Shown here: piece after piece, positions 1-8,887 of the stretch | Numbering within the stretch: the first letter of the stretch is position 1 | How the letters are laid out: each line of letters begins with the position of its first letter | NCBI GenBank assembly: GCA_016794525.1 | Contig: JAEUJY010000090.1 | Span: 40,877 to 104,876 of the forward strand | Direction of reading: 5' to 3' | Source: Myxococcales bacterium | GTDB lineage: Bacteria > Myxococcota_A > Polyangia > Haliangiales > Haliangiaceae | DNA length: 64,000 nucleotides | Notes under the pieces: model-generated | The model's input: the letters and a program-made list of their open reading frames with translations, nothing else | Told to the model about the DNA's origin: nothing | Databases searched by the model: none | Translations under genes and position numbers: made by a program

Positions 1-1
1 T

Positions 2-793
2 GCCGGCAAGCGCTCGGGCGCGTGGATGTCGAGCTACCAGGTCTACGAGACCTTCACCGGCACCACCCGGATCCCGATCGTCTCGAACAACAACAACTTC
101 GTGCGCGGCGCCGCCGGCGCGCCGATCCTGATCTCGCTCGACGACACCGAGACGCTGTTCCACGAGTTCGGCCACGCCATCCACTACCTGGTCGCCGAGG
201 GCGCGTACCCCGGCCTGGGCGACACCCCGTCGGACTTCGTCGAGTACCCGTCGCAGGTCCACGAGAACTGGGTGCTGACCCGCCCGGTGCTCGATCAGTT
301 CGCGCGCCACTACCAGACCAAGGCGCCGATGCCGCAGGCGCTGCTCGACAAGGTCGCCGCCGCCCGCACCTTCAACCAGGGCTACGGCACCGTCGAGTAC
401 CTGTCGGCGGCGATCGTCGACATGAAGCTGCACACGCTGCCCGGCGGCGTGATCGATCCGGCCACGTTCGAGGCCGCGACGATGAAGGCGATCGGCGCGC
501 CGCGCGAGGTGGCGATGCGCCACCGGCTGCCGCACTTCAACCACCTCTTCACCAGCGACGAGTACTCCGCCGGCTACTACAGCTACCTGTGGAGCGACGT
601 CATGGCCGCCGACACCTGGGCCGCCTTCACCGAGAGCGGCGACGTCTTCGATCCGACGGTCGCCGCCAAGATGAAGCAGTACATCCTGGCCCCCGGCAAC
701 GCCACCGACCGCGCCGCGGCGTACCGGCAGTTCCGCGGCCGCGACCCCGACGTCAAGGCGCTGCTGGCCAAGCGCGGCTTCCCGACCGAGTGA
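2..793 (+). CDS. M3-family zinc oligopeptidase, 3' part (5' end outside window)
   Basis: Open from the first bases of the window, so only the last 264 residues are seen. The zinc motif HEFGH lies near residues 54-58, followed by the third-ligand segment DFVE and PSQxxENW, which is the hallmark order of M3 (thimet oligopeptidase/Dcp/OpdA) metallopeptidases. These enzymes degrade short peptides with one Zn ion held by His, His and Glu. The gap between HEFGH and DFVE is about two residues shorter than I recall for mammalian TOP. The C-terminal helical half (SAGYYSYLWSDVMAAD and onward) is intact and ends at TGA. Whether this copy has a secretion signal, as many myxobacterial peptidases do, cannot be told because the N-terminus is missing. 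Confidence 0.93.
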   Translation, partial: AGKRSGAWMSSYQVYETFTGTTRIPIVSNNNNFVRGAAGAPILISLDDTETLFHEFGHAIHYLVAEGAYPGLGDTPSDFVEYPSQVHENWVLTRPVLDQFARHYQTKAPMPQALLDKVAAARTFNQGYGTVEYLSAAIVDMKLHTLPGGVIDPATFEAATMKAIGAPREVAMRHRLPHFNHLFTSDEYSAGYYSYLWSDVMAADTWAAFTESGDVFDPTVAAKMKQYILAPGNATDRAAAYRQFRGRDPDVKALLAKRGFPTE

Positions 794-857
794 CGCGGGG
801 CGTCGCGGCGCGGTCGATTGTTGCGACCAGGGCGCCGCTCGGCGCGACTCACCGGGC

Positions 858-2171
858 ATGGCCTCCCTGAACCGCTGGCTGGCGATCGTCGTGGTGGGTA
901 CGCTGTGGACCGCGTGCGGCGACGACGGCGGCGGCACCGTCACCCCGCCCGAATGCAGCGCCACCGGCGTCGCGTGCACCGCCGACACCGACTGCTGCAC
1001 CGGCGACTGCAACGACCTCACCGGCGTCTGCTCGCGCACCCCGGGCGCGTGCCTGGCCGCGGGCAGCGACTGCCAGAGCGGCCCCGACTGCTGCTCGTTC
1101 GCGTGCGTCGACTTCAAGTGCTCCGGCAACCAGTGCACCTCCGACGGGCAAGCCTGCACCACCGGCAGCGAGTGCTGCTCGGGCAGCTGCACCGGCGGCA
1201 CCTGCGCGCCGCTCAACACCGCCTGCCACACGTCGGGCAACGCGTGCACCGCTGACGCCGACTGCTGCTCGCACTACTGCGAGGGCGGCACCTGCAACAA
1301 CGCGCCGTCGTATTGCACACAGCTCGGCGACACCTGCCAGTTCGGCAGCGAGTGCTGCAGCGGCCTGTGCGACGTCGCCGCCGGCGCCACGCTCGGCGTG
1401 TGCGTCCCGGTCCCGGCCGGCGGCGCCACCGGCTGCACCAGCGCCGGCGAGGTGTGCGGCGCCGGCGCCGACTACATGGGCGGCGAGCTGCCGATCTGCG
1501 GCGGCGAGTGCTGCGGCCGGGCCTGCCTGCCCTACGGGCCGACCGGCGTGCTGATCTGCCAGCCGTCGAGCGGCTGCCGGCCCACCGGCGAGACCTGCGT
1601 CAACGACAGCGACTGCTGCGGCTCGGCCGGGCTGCCCGACGGCGCGATGTCGGACGTCATGTGCCGCAAGGAGGGCACCAACCCGATCGGCCGCTGCGAC
1701 AACGGCAACTCGTGCAGCCCGGCCGGCGCGATCTGCCGCCTGCAGACCGACTCGTGCAACGCCAACGCCAACTGCTGCGCCGGCAACGTGCTCTCGTTCG
1801 ACACCTGCCACCTCGACGCGCTCGGCGTCCCGCGCTGCACCGTCGGCGAGATCGTCTGCACCAACCCGCAGGACTACGTCGGCATGACCTGCGCCACCAG
1901 CGCCGACTGCTGCGGGCTGCCGTGCCTGCCGGTGCCGGGCACCGAGTTCACGCTGCGCTGCGGGGCGAGCTGCCAGCCCACCGGCGGCGCGTGCACCACC
2001 GCCACCGACTGCTGCTCGGGCCTGCCGTGCACGACGCCGCCCGGCTCGACGGTCGGCACCTGCGGCGAGCCGCAGGGCTGCGCGACGTTCGGCCAGAGCT
2101 GCGACGCCGCCAACCCGTGCTGCACCAACCTGACCTGCGATCAGGGCACCTGCACCGAGTTCATCCCCTGA
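858..2171 (+). CDS. Cys-rich disulfide-repeat lipoprotein
   Basis: 437 residues. The N-terminus has a hydrophobic segment ending in a lipobox with Cys20 (LWTAC), so it is probably a lipid-anchored envelope or surface protein. The rest is a chain of short Cys-rich modules of the form C-x5-7-C-x4-DCC-x2-C-x5-C (for example TDCCTGDC, SECCSGSC, ADCCSHYC), about ten to twelve in number. The paired-Cys spacing suggests small disulfide-locked knots like those in other myxobacterial surface proteins. No catalytic motif is visible. I see no clear Shine-Dalgarno sequence before the ATG. Binding or adhesion is possible, but the role is unknown. Confidence 0.85.
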   Translation: MASLNRWLAIVVVGTLWTACGDDGGGTVTPPECSATGVACTADTDCCTGDCNDLTGVCSRTPGACLAAGSDCQSGPDCCSFACVDFKCSGNQCTSDGQACTTGSECCSGSCTGGTCAPLNTACHTSGNACTADADCCSHYCEGGTCNNAPSYCTQLGDTCQFGSECCSGLCDVAAGATLGVCVPVPAGGATGCTSAGEVCGAGADYMGGELPICGGECCGRACLPYGPTGVLICQPSSGCRPTGETCVNDSDCCGSAGLPDGAMSDVMCRKEGTNPIGRCDNGNSCSPAGAICRLQTDSCNANANCCAGNVLSFDTCHLDALGVPRCTVGEIVCTNPQDYVGMTCATSADCCGLPCLPVPGTEFTLRCGASCQPTGGACTTATDCCSGLPCTTPPGSTVGTCGEPQGCATFGQSCDAANPCCTNLTCDQGTCTEFIP

Positions 2172-2176
2172 GCTCC

Positions 2177-2192
2177 TGGAGGGCGTGTCGCC
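2177..2192 (+). repeat. Copy 1 of a 16-nt dispersed repeat (REP-like half)
   Basis: The 16-mer TGGAGGGCGTGTCGCC occurs here just after a stop codon and again, inverted, at 5268-5283 where it forms one arm of a hairpin. An exact 16-nt match between two intergenic sites in 64 kb is not expected by chance. Confidence 0.6.
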
Positions 2193-2200
2193 GAGCCCCC

Positions 2201-2227
2201 CTCGATCTCGGCCAAGCCGGGATCGAG
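2201..2227. terminator. Bidirectional terminator hairpin between convergent genes
   Basis: A 12-bp stem (CTCGATCTCGGC / GCCGGGATCGAG, one G-T wobble) with loop CAA lies between the convergent Cys-rich lipoprotein gene and the LysR gene. There is no T run, so if it terminates it does so by structure alone or with Rho. Confidence 0.6.
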
Positions 2228-2247
2228 CCTCCCCAAGGCCCGTGGCG

Positions 2248-3186
2248 TCAGGCGGCGCGCCCGGCGCCGCGGGCGGCCACCGCGACGATCTGATCGCGCA
2301 GCCAGCGCTGGGCCGGATCGGCGGCGGCGCGCTCGTGCCACAGCAGGTGGATCGTGAAGCCGGTCAGCTCGACCGGCGGCGGCCGCAGCGCCAGGTCGAT
2401 CATCGGCGCGAACGTGGTCGCGATCCGGCGGGGCAAGGTCGCGATCAGATCGGTGCCGGCCAGCACCAGCGGGGCGACCAGGAAGTGCGGGACCGCCACC
2501 GCGACCCGCCGCTGGCGGCCGAGCGCGGCCAGCGCGTCGTCGACGAACCCGCCGGCGGTGCCGCGCGGCGCGATCAGCAGGTGGTCGAGCGCGCAGAACC
2601 GGTCCAGCGTCAGCCGGCCGCGCGCGCTGGGGTGCTCGGCGCGCACCGCGCAGGTGAACGTCTCGTCGAACAGCGCCCGCTGGAAGCAGCCGCCGGTGAG
2701 GTCGCGCGGCCGCGCCGGCGCCAGCACCGCGTCGATCGCGCCGCTGGCCAGCGCGCCGGCGACGTCCTCGGGCACGGTCCGCACGAACAGGTCGACGCCG
2801 GGGGCCACGGCGGCCAGCCGCGCCACCAGCGCGGGCAGCAGCACCAGCTCGGCGTAGTCACCGCCGGCGACGTGGAAGGTGCGCCGGGCGGTCGCCGGCT
2901 CGAAGCCGCCGCCCCGCCACACCGCCGCCAGCTCGGCCAGCGCGTGGGCCACCACCGGCTGCAGCGCCTCGGCGCGCGCGGTCGGCACCAGCGCGCCGCG
3001 CGGCCCGCGCACCAGCAGTGGATCGCCGAGCTGCGCGCGCAGCCGCGCCAGCGCGTGGCTGGCCGCCGATTGGGTCAGGCCCAGCCGCGCCGCGGCCCGG
3101 GTCACGTGGCGCTCGGCCAGCAGCACGTCGAGGACCCGCAGCAGGTTGAGGTCCACCGCCGCCAGGTCGTCATGAACGGTGCGCAT
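2248..3186 (-). CDS. LysR-family transcriptional regulator
   Basis: 312 residues from the ATG at 3186. An upstream in-frame ATG at 3204 would add six residues, and neither start has a good Shine-Dalgarno sequence. The N-terminal winged helix-turn-helix is clear (LNLLRVLDVLL, then RAAARLGLTQSAASHALARL), followed by the periplasmic-binding-like effector domain. LysR proteins usually autoregulate and control a divergent neighbour. Here that neighbour is the NmrA-like oxidoreductase 84 bp away on the other strand, so this regulator probably responds to a small ligand and switches that gene and the metallo-beta-lactamase-fold gene behind it. The ligand cannot be inferred. Confidence 0.93.
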   Translation of the reverse strand: MRTVHDDLAAVDLNLLRVLDVLLAERHVTRAAARLGLTQSAASHALARLRAQLGDPLLVRGPRGALVPTARAEALQPVVAHALAELAAVWRGGGFEPATARRTFHVAGGDYAELVLLPALVARLAAVAPGVDLFVRTVPEDVAGALASGAIDAVLAPARPRDLTGGCFQRALFDETFTCAVRAEHPSARGRLTLDRFCALDHLLIAPRGTAGGFVDDALAALGRQRRVAVAVPHFLVAPLVLAGTDLIATLPRRIATTFAPMIDLALRPPPVELTGFTIHLLWHERAAADPAQRWLRDQIVAVAARGAGRAA

Positions 3187-3270
3187 GATGCCTATGAATA
3201 CCATCGTCTTGGATCATGACGGCGGACGACGCACAGTGGGGCCACTCAACCGCTACCGAAGGAGCTCGCC

Positions 3271-4134
3271 ATGTTCGTCATCGCTGGAGTCACGGGAAAC
3301 ACGGGTGCCGTCGTCGCCGACACGCTGCTGGCCGCCAAGGCCCCGGTCCGGGTCATCGTCCGCGACGCCGCCAAGGGCGCGGCGTGGCGGGCCAAGGGCG
3401 CCGAGGTCGCGATCGCCGACCTGGCCGACGTGCCGGCGCTGACCGCCGCGCTGCGCGGCGCCCAGGGCGCGTACCTGCTGGTGCCGCCGCGCCCGACCGC
3501 CGCCGAGCCGCTGGCCGACAACCGCGCGGTCGCCGCCGCGCTGGCCGCCGCGGTCGCCGCCGCCCGGGTGCCCCACGTCGTGCTGCTGTCGTCGATCGCC
3601 GCCCACCAGCCCGACGGCACCGGCCCGATCGTCTCGGTCCACGTCGCCGAGAAGCTGCTGGCCGAGGTCACCCAGCTCACCGCCGTGCGCGCGGCGTACT
3701 TCATGGAGAACTGGGCCGGCGCGCTGGGCATGCTGGCGCAGGGCGCGCTGCCGACCTTCATCCCCCGCGGGCTGGTGATCCCGATGGTCGCGACCAAGGA
3801 CATCGGCAAGACCGCCGCCGCCGCGCTGCTCGAGGGCCCGCGCGGCGACGCGCGGATCGAGCTGGCCGGCCCGCGCGACTACAGCGCCGACGACGTCGCC
3901 GCCGCGCTGACCAAGCTGACCGGCCGGCCGGTGGCCGCCGCCGACGCGCCGCTCGACGCCGTGGTGCCGACGTTCACGTCGTTCGGCCTGTCGCCGGCGT
4001 TCGCCGGGCTGTTCCGCGAGATGTACGCCGGCCTGATCAGCGGCCGGGTCGTGTGGCAGGGCGGCGCCGCCCGCGCGATCCGCGGCCAGGTCGACATCGC
4101 CGACGTGCTCGGCCCGATCGTCGCCGGTCGCTGA
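3271..4134 (+). CDS. NmrA-like NAD(P)-binding oxidoreductase / sensor
   Basis: 287 residues. The start is fixed by AAGGAG about 8 nt upstream. The N-terminus is a Rossmann fold with the atypical-SDR glycine motif GVTGNTG at about residues 6-12, then VRVIVRD (dinucleotide specificity strand). The substrate half contains MENW and a C-terminal segment typical of the NmrA/QOR2 subfamily. These proteins either reduce quinone-like substrates or act as redox sensors. It is divergent from the LysR gene and 35 bp upstream of the metallo-beta-lactamase-fold gene, so a LysR-controlled detoxification pair is a reasonable inference. The canonical YxxxK catalytic pair is not obvious, as is usual for NmrA-type proteins. 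Confidence 0.85.
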   Translation: MFVIAGVTGNTGAVVADTLLAAKAPVRVIVRDAAKGAAWRAKGAEVAIADLADVPALTAALRGAQGAYLLVPPRPTAAEPLADNRAVAAALAAAVAAARVPHVVLLSSIAAHQPDGTGPIVSVHVAEKLLAEVTQLTAVRAAYFMENWAGALGMLAQGALPTFIPRGLVIPMVATKDIGKTAAAALLEGPRGDARIELAGPRDYSADDVAAALTKLTGRPVAAADAPLDAVVPTFTSFGLSPAFAGLFREMYAGLISGRVVWQGGAARAIRGQVDIADVLGPIVAGR

Positions 4135-4169
4135 GCTCCCTTCCCACTCATCCGATCGCAGGAGTCGTC

Positions 4170-5096
4170 ATGCGCACCCTCGCCACCGCCCTCGCCCTCG
4201 CCACCCTCACCGCCTGCGGCTCCGCCGCGGCCCCGCACGCCCCGACGGCCACCCCGTCGGTCGCGCCGATCACCGTCACGCCGTACGCCGCGGCGGAGTC
4301 GAACGTCAACGCGTACGTCGTCAGCGACGGCCAGGGCGCGATCGTCATCGACGCCACCCGCACGCCCGCCGACGGCGCGGCGGTCGCGGCGCTGGTCGCG
4401 CAGCGCACCACCGGCCCGGTGACCGTGCTGATCACCCACGGCCACCCCGATCACTTCCTCGGCCTCGGCGCGCTGCGCGCCGCGCTGCCCGACGCCCGCT
4501 TCGTCGTCGCGCGCCCCGAGATCAAGGCCGACATCATCGGCATGGCCACCTGGATGACGGCGCAGGGCTGGCTGGCGCAGCTGCCGGCGATGCAGCCGAA
4601 GACCGCCGCGCACCCCGACGGCTTCGACTACGCCGGCCAGCTCGAGGTGCTCGACGCGCCGACGCTGGCGCTCCCGGGCGGCGCCGCGCTGGCGCTGACC
4701 GCCGACTACCCGGCCACCGAGGCCGAGCACATGACCACGGCCTACAGCCCCGACGCCAACGCGCTGTTCACCGGCGACCTCGCGTACCACGACGTGCACC
4801 TGTGGCTCGGCGTCGGCGTGACGCGCGCGAGCGCCGCGGCGTGGCAGACCACCCTCGACGGCCTCGGCGCCACCTGGGGCGCGCGGCGCCCGACGGTGTA
4901 CCCCGGCCACGGCGCGCCCGCCGACCTCGCCGTGTTCGCGGCCGACCGCGCGTACATCGACGACATCCTCGCGGTCACCGCCAGCGCGCCGTCGGACGAG
5001 GCGGCGATCGCGGCGATGGCGGCGAAGTATCCGGAGCACGCCAACCGCGACTTCCTGCTGATGATGAGCGTCACGAACCTGCGGACGCAGAAGTAG
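4170..5096 (+). CDS. Secreted metallo-beta-lactamase-fold lipoprotein
   Basis: 308 residues. The reading frame is open much further upstream, but AGGAG at 4160-4164 and the signal sequence MRTLATALALATLTAC fix the ATG at 4170. The Cys at residue 16 makes it a lipoprotein. The core is a metallo-beta-lactamase fold: ITHGHPDH (HxHxDH metal motif), then TGDLAYHDVHLW (bridging Asp) and YPGHG (last metal His). The family includes glyoxalase II, lactonases and beta-lactamases, so hydrolysis of a small ester, thioester or lactone outside the cytoplasm is likely, but the substrate is unknown. It lies directly behind the NmrA-like gene and is probably co-transcribed with it. Confidence 0.88.
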   Translation: MRTLATALALATLTACGSAAAPHAPTATPSVAPITVTPYAAAESNVNAYVVSDGQGAIVIDATRTPADGAAVAALVAQRTTGPVTVLITHGHPDHFLGLGALRAALPDARFVVARPEIKADIIGMATWMTAQGWLAQLPAMQPKTAAHPDGFDYAGQLEVLDAPTLALPGGAALALTADYPATEAEHMTTAYSPDANALFTGDLAYHDVHLWLGVGVTRASAAAWQTTLDGLGATWGARRPTVYPGHGAPADLAVFAADRAYIDDILAVTASAPSDEAAIAAMAAKYPEHANRDFLLMMSVTNLRTQK

Positions 5097-5134
5097 GCGG
5101 GGACGGAGTGGAGAGGCGGAGGGGAGCGGGGAGC

Positions 5135-5236
5135 GGGAGCGGGATCCCGAGCGGGAGCGGGAGCGGGAGCCGGATCGGGATCCGGATCGGGATCCAGATC
5201 GGGCACGGGCACGGGCACGGGCACGGGCACGGGCAC
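5135..5236 (+). repeat. Hexanucleotide array (GGGAGC / GGGATC / GGGCAC units)
   Basis: Seventeen consecutive 6-bp units. The first five are mostly GGGAGC-type, then alternating GGGATC/CGGATC, then six perfect GGGCAC units at 5201-5236. It lies in the 192-bp gap between two convergent genes. The same GGGCAC hexamer recurs inverted at 40584-40624. Such arrays are prone to slipped-strand length change. Confidence 0.85.
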
Positions 5237-5259
5237 GGGGCAGGCGATGTCGATACGCC

Positions 5260-5281
5260 GAGGGCGTGGCGACACGCCCTC
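5260..5281. repeat. REP-like palindrome, probable bidirectional terminator
   Basis: A perfect 9-bp inverted repeat (GAGGGCGTG / CACGCCCTC) with a 4-nt loop sits 7 bp from the stop of the next minus-strand gene. One arm plus flank equals the 16-mer at 2177-2192. The 13-mer GTGGCGACACGCC inside it also occurs at 43726-43738 within the HNH gene. Confidence 0.6.
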
Positions 5282-5288
5282 CAACAGT

Positions 5289-6629
5289 TCAGACCGGAGG
5301 GTTGTTGTTGCAGACGCCGAGCTCGAGGATCAGGTAGAGCAGCACGCGCTCTTGCGGCAGGAGCCCGCGGTGGGTGCCGGGCGCGGTGTGGTAGGTCGAG
5401 TACAGCACCCGGCCGCAGCCGGGCGGGTGGAAGGTGACGGTCAGGGGGTGCTTGCCGGCCGGCGCCGCGGGCGCGCCCGAGCCCCGCACCCAGACGCGCG
5501 GCTCGTCGAAGATCGGCGCGCCGGTCATGTCGGTGCCGACCCGGATCGGCGTGGTCGCGGCGATCCAGTTCCAGTTGTCGTAGACGTGGAACGCCAGCGG
5601 ATCGATCGGGCCGACGTCGCCGCCGGCGTCGTTGCGCGGGCCGATCTGGCCGCTCAGCCAGGTCGCCAGGTCGCCGTCGACCGCCTCGCCGTCGGCGACC
5701 TCGTAGAAGTCGCCGTCGGCGTCGCCGAACATCGTCGGATCCCAGGTGTCGGTCGCCGCGTCGTAGGCCGCGGCCGGCGTGTCGGTGCGGCCGCCGGTCA
5801 TCGCCGCGCCCAGCTGCAGCGGCGCCGGGAAGACGTCGTCCATCCACTCGCCCGACCAGTCGGTGACGTACAGCTTGCCGCCGGCGGCGACGTAGTCGCG
5901 CAGGTTGCGCAGCACTTGCTGGTCGCGCAGCGCGGCGACGTTGGCGACGCCGGCGCACGGGATGAAGACGATGTGGTACTGGCGCAGCCGATCCAGATCG
6001 CCGACCAGCTGGGCCAGCGTGCCCATCGCCAGGCCGAGGTCGGTGCCGCCGTTGGTGTACAGGTCCAGCTCGCCGGCGGTGCTGGTGAAGCCGCCGTCGG
6101 TGCCGACCGTGCCCAGGCCCATCTTGCCGAGGATGTCCTGGACCGAGTCGTAGTTGCCGGCCGCCACCGCGACGTGGGGGATGGTCTTGCCGTTGGCGAC
6201 GTCGAGCACCGACGGCAGCGTCGTGTCGGCGTCGGGCAAGGCCCGCGAGCCCTCGGTCAGCGTCACCTGCTGCTCGAGGCGGAACTGGCCCTTCTCGATG
6301 ATCAGCCACTGCGGCCCCGGCGTCAGCGTGCCGACGACGAACCGGCCGTGGGCGTCGGACACCGCGGCGCCGGTCACGTCCATGCAGGTCTCGCAGTAGA
6401 CGCCGCTGGGGATCGCCGGCGGCCGCTCGGCGCGCAGGTAGATCTTGGCGCCGGCGATCGGGATCTCCTCGCCGGCGGGCACCATGCCCGGCGCCATGCC
6501 CGGCGCCCACACCCGGCCGGTCAGCTCGGCGACCGCGCCGCCGTGGCCGTCGATCTCGACGTCGTCGCCGGTGGCGCTCGCGCCACACGCCGCCAGGACC
6601 AGCACCGCCAGGGACGCGCGTAGGCTCAC
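5289..6629 (-). CDS. Lipoprotein with carboxypeptidase-like and amidotransferase-like regions
   Basis: 446 residues from a GTG at 6629, chosen because it places the signal VSLRASLAVLVLAAC correctly. An ATG at 6671 would add 14 charged residues. After the lipid-anchored Cys15 comes a beta-sandwich region with VSDAHGRFVVGTLTPG, resembling carboxypeptidase regulatory-like domains. The middle part reads RQYHIVFIPCAG, LRDYVAAGGKLYVTDWSG, which looks like a class I glutamine-amidotransferase-like/ThuA-type fold. No complete catalytic triad can be assigned. The protein probably faces the periplasm or the surface. It is divergent from the SPFH gene, and its function is unknown. Confidence 0.75.
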   Translation of the reverse strand: MSLRASLAVLVLAACGASATGDDVEIDGHGGAVAELTGRVWAPGMAPGMVPAGEEIPIAGAKIYLRAERPPAIPSGVYCETCMDVTGAAVSDAHGRFVVGTLTPGPQWLIIEKGQFRLEQQVTLTEGSRALPDADTTLPSVLDVANGKTIPHVAVAAGNYDSVQDILGKMGLGTVGTDGGFTSTAGELDLYTNGGTDLGLAMGTLAQLVGDLDRLRQYHIVFIPCAGVANVAALRDQQVLRNLRDYVAAGGKLYVTDWSGEWMDDVFPAPLQLGAAMTGGRTDTPAAAYDAATDTWDPTMFGDADGDFYEVADGEAVDGDLATWLSGQIGPRNDAGGDVGPIDPLAFHVYDNWNWIAATTPIRVGTDMTGAPIFDEPRVWVRGSGAPAAPAGKHPLTVTFHPPGCGRVLYSTYHTAPGTHRGLLPQERVLLYLILELGVCNNNPPV

Positions 6630-6779
6630 CCCCCGATTACACCGGCGCCACCGCACGGCGGCAAGCGACATTCTGGCGCGGCGCCCGTCGACGTGCGCCC
6701 GGCCACGCCGAGCGGCGCGGGTGTGCTAGCTTCCAGATCCGCCGCGGGTTCGTCGGCGCGCGACAAGGAGACAGCGTCC

Positions 6780-7829
<1,050 letters not shown>

Positions 7830-7849
7830 GCGCGCCGCGCGGATCGCGA

Positions 7850-7876
7850 CGACGGCCGGCCCCGCGCCGGCCGTCG
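7850..7876 (+). terminator. Terminator hairpin after the SPFH gene
   Basis: A perfect 11-bp stem CGACGGCCGGC / GCCGGCCGTCG with loop CCCGC lies 20 nt after the stop. A short T run (GTTTC) follows at 7880. This is the strongest intrinsic-terminator candidate in the window. Confidence 0.7.
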
Positions 7877-7936
7877 GCCGTTTCGGCGTGTAATGCGGCG
7901 GGCCGGGTGCGTCGAGTGGGGCACGGAGGAAGTGCC

Positions 7937-8552
7937 ATGGCCCAGTTCTGGATCGCGTTCGCGTCGGTGTTCGTGGTGGTCGACCCGCTCGGTGCCGTGC
8001 CGACCTTCGCCGCGCTGACCCGCGGCCGCGGGCCCGCCGAGATCCGGCACATCGCCCGCCGCGGCGCCGCCGCCGGCGCGCTCATCCTGGCCGGGTTCGC
8101 GCTGCTCGGCCCCGCGCTGCTCGGCACCCTCGGCGTGAGCCGCCCGGCGTTCCAGGTCGCGGGCGGGGCGTTGCTGTTCCTGACCGCGCTGGAGATGCTG
8201 CGGGGCAAGGCGCCGGCGTGCCGGTGCGGCCCCGACGATATGGAGGCCGCGCGCCGCCGCGACGACATCGCGATCGTGCCGGTCGCGATCCCGATGCTGG
8301 CCGGCCCCGGCGCGCTGACGACGGTCATGGGGCTGATCAACGCGGCGCCCGACGCCGGGGCGGTGGCGGCGACCCTCGCCGCGATCGCGGCGACGTTCGC
8401 GCTGGCCTACCCGATCTTGCGCAGCGCCGTGGCTCCAGCGGCTGGTCGGGCCCTCGGTCTTGACCGTCGTCCAGCGGGTGCTGGGCCTGATCCTCGCCGC
8501 GCTGTCGATCCAGACCGCGGTCGCCGGGCTGACGCGGCTGCTCGGCGCGTGA
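7937..8552 (+). pseudogene. MarC-family integral membrane protein, frameshifted
   Basis: The start ATG at 7937 follows GGAGGAAG. The first ~160 codons are a normal MarC protein (VDPLGAVPTF, later IPMLAGPGALTTVM and a run of membrane helices). After AYPILRS (near 8422) the original frame becomes Arg/Pro-rich and runs on to 8638. The +1 frame from 8424 continues the expected helix as APWLQRLVGPSVLTVVQRV, then LGLILAALSIQTAVAGLT, and stops at 8550-8552. A two-base loss in a GCGCGC tract, or one extra base, explains it. MarC proteins are multi-pass inner-membrane proteins of unclear function. This is either a true inactivation, a phase-variable tract or an assembly error. Confidence 0.8.
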
Positions 8553-8565
8553 CGCGCCGACGCGC

Positions 8566-8571
8566 TACCAT
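8566..8571 (+). promoter_or_regulatory. TANNNT -10-like box (TACCAT), 6 nt before a start codon
   Basis: TACCAT ends 6 nt before the ATG of the TerB-like gene, which has no Shine-Dalgarno sequence. This fits leaderless transcription. Confidence 0.45.
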
Positions 8572-8577
8572 CGCGGC

Positions 8578-8883
8578 ATGCGCCCCAACGAGGCCACCTG
8601 CCTGGTCGTGTCGAGCGTGCTGGTCGCCGACGGCATGATGACCGACGACGAGCGCGGCTTCCTGGCGGCGCTGATGGCGCGGCTGGCGCTCACCGACGAC
8701 GAGCGCGCCCGGGTGATCGACCTCGAGGGCGTCGCCGCCGCGACCGCGGTGGTGCGCGACCTGCCGACCGCGGATCGTCAGGCGCTGCTCGAGCTGGCGC
8801 TCGACGCGGCCGCCGCCGACGGCCGGCTGTCGGTCCACGAGCACGCCACGCTCGCCGCGCTGCGCGCCGCGCTCGCGCTGTGA
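8578..8883 (+). CDS. Small TerB-like (tellurite resistance type) helical protein
   Basis: 101 residues, all helical. It has the paired pattern VVSSVLVADGMMTDDERGFL and ALDAAAADGRLSVHEHATL, i.e. two acidic 'ADGxxxxxE' loops typical of the TerB/DjlA-N fold, where conserved Asp/Glu bind divalent metal. TerB-like proteins are usually membrane-stress or metal-linked partners, and the role of stand-alone copies is not established. The start is the only ATG near the beginning of the domain and is preceded by a TANNNT box. It is convergent with the monooxygenase gene, with 4 bp between the stops. Confidence 0.75.
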   Translation: MRPNEATCLVVSSVLVADGMMTDDERGFLAALMARLALTDDERARVIDLEGVAAATAVVRDLPTADRQALLELALDAAAADGRLSVHEHATLAALRAALAL

Positions 8884-8887
8884 CCGG

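Noticed and set aside
3187..3270. LysR T-N11-A operator between the LysR and NmrA-like genes
   Set aside because: ATGA...TCAT at 3194-3217 is only a 4-bp match on each side, which is not distinguishable from chance.
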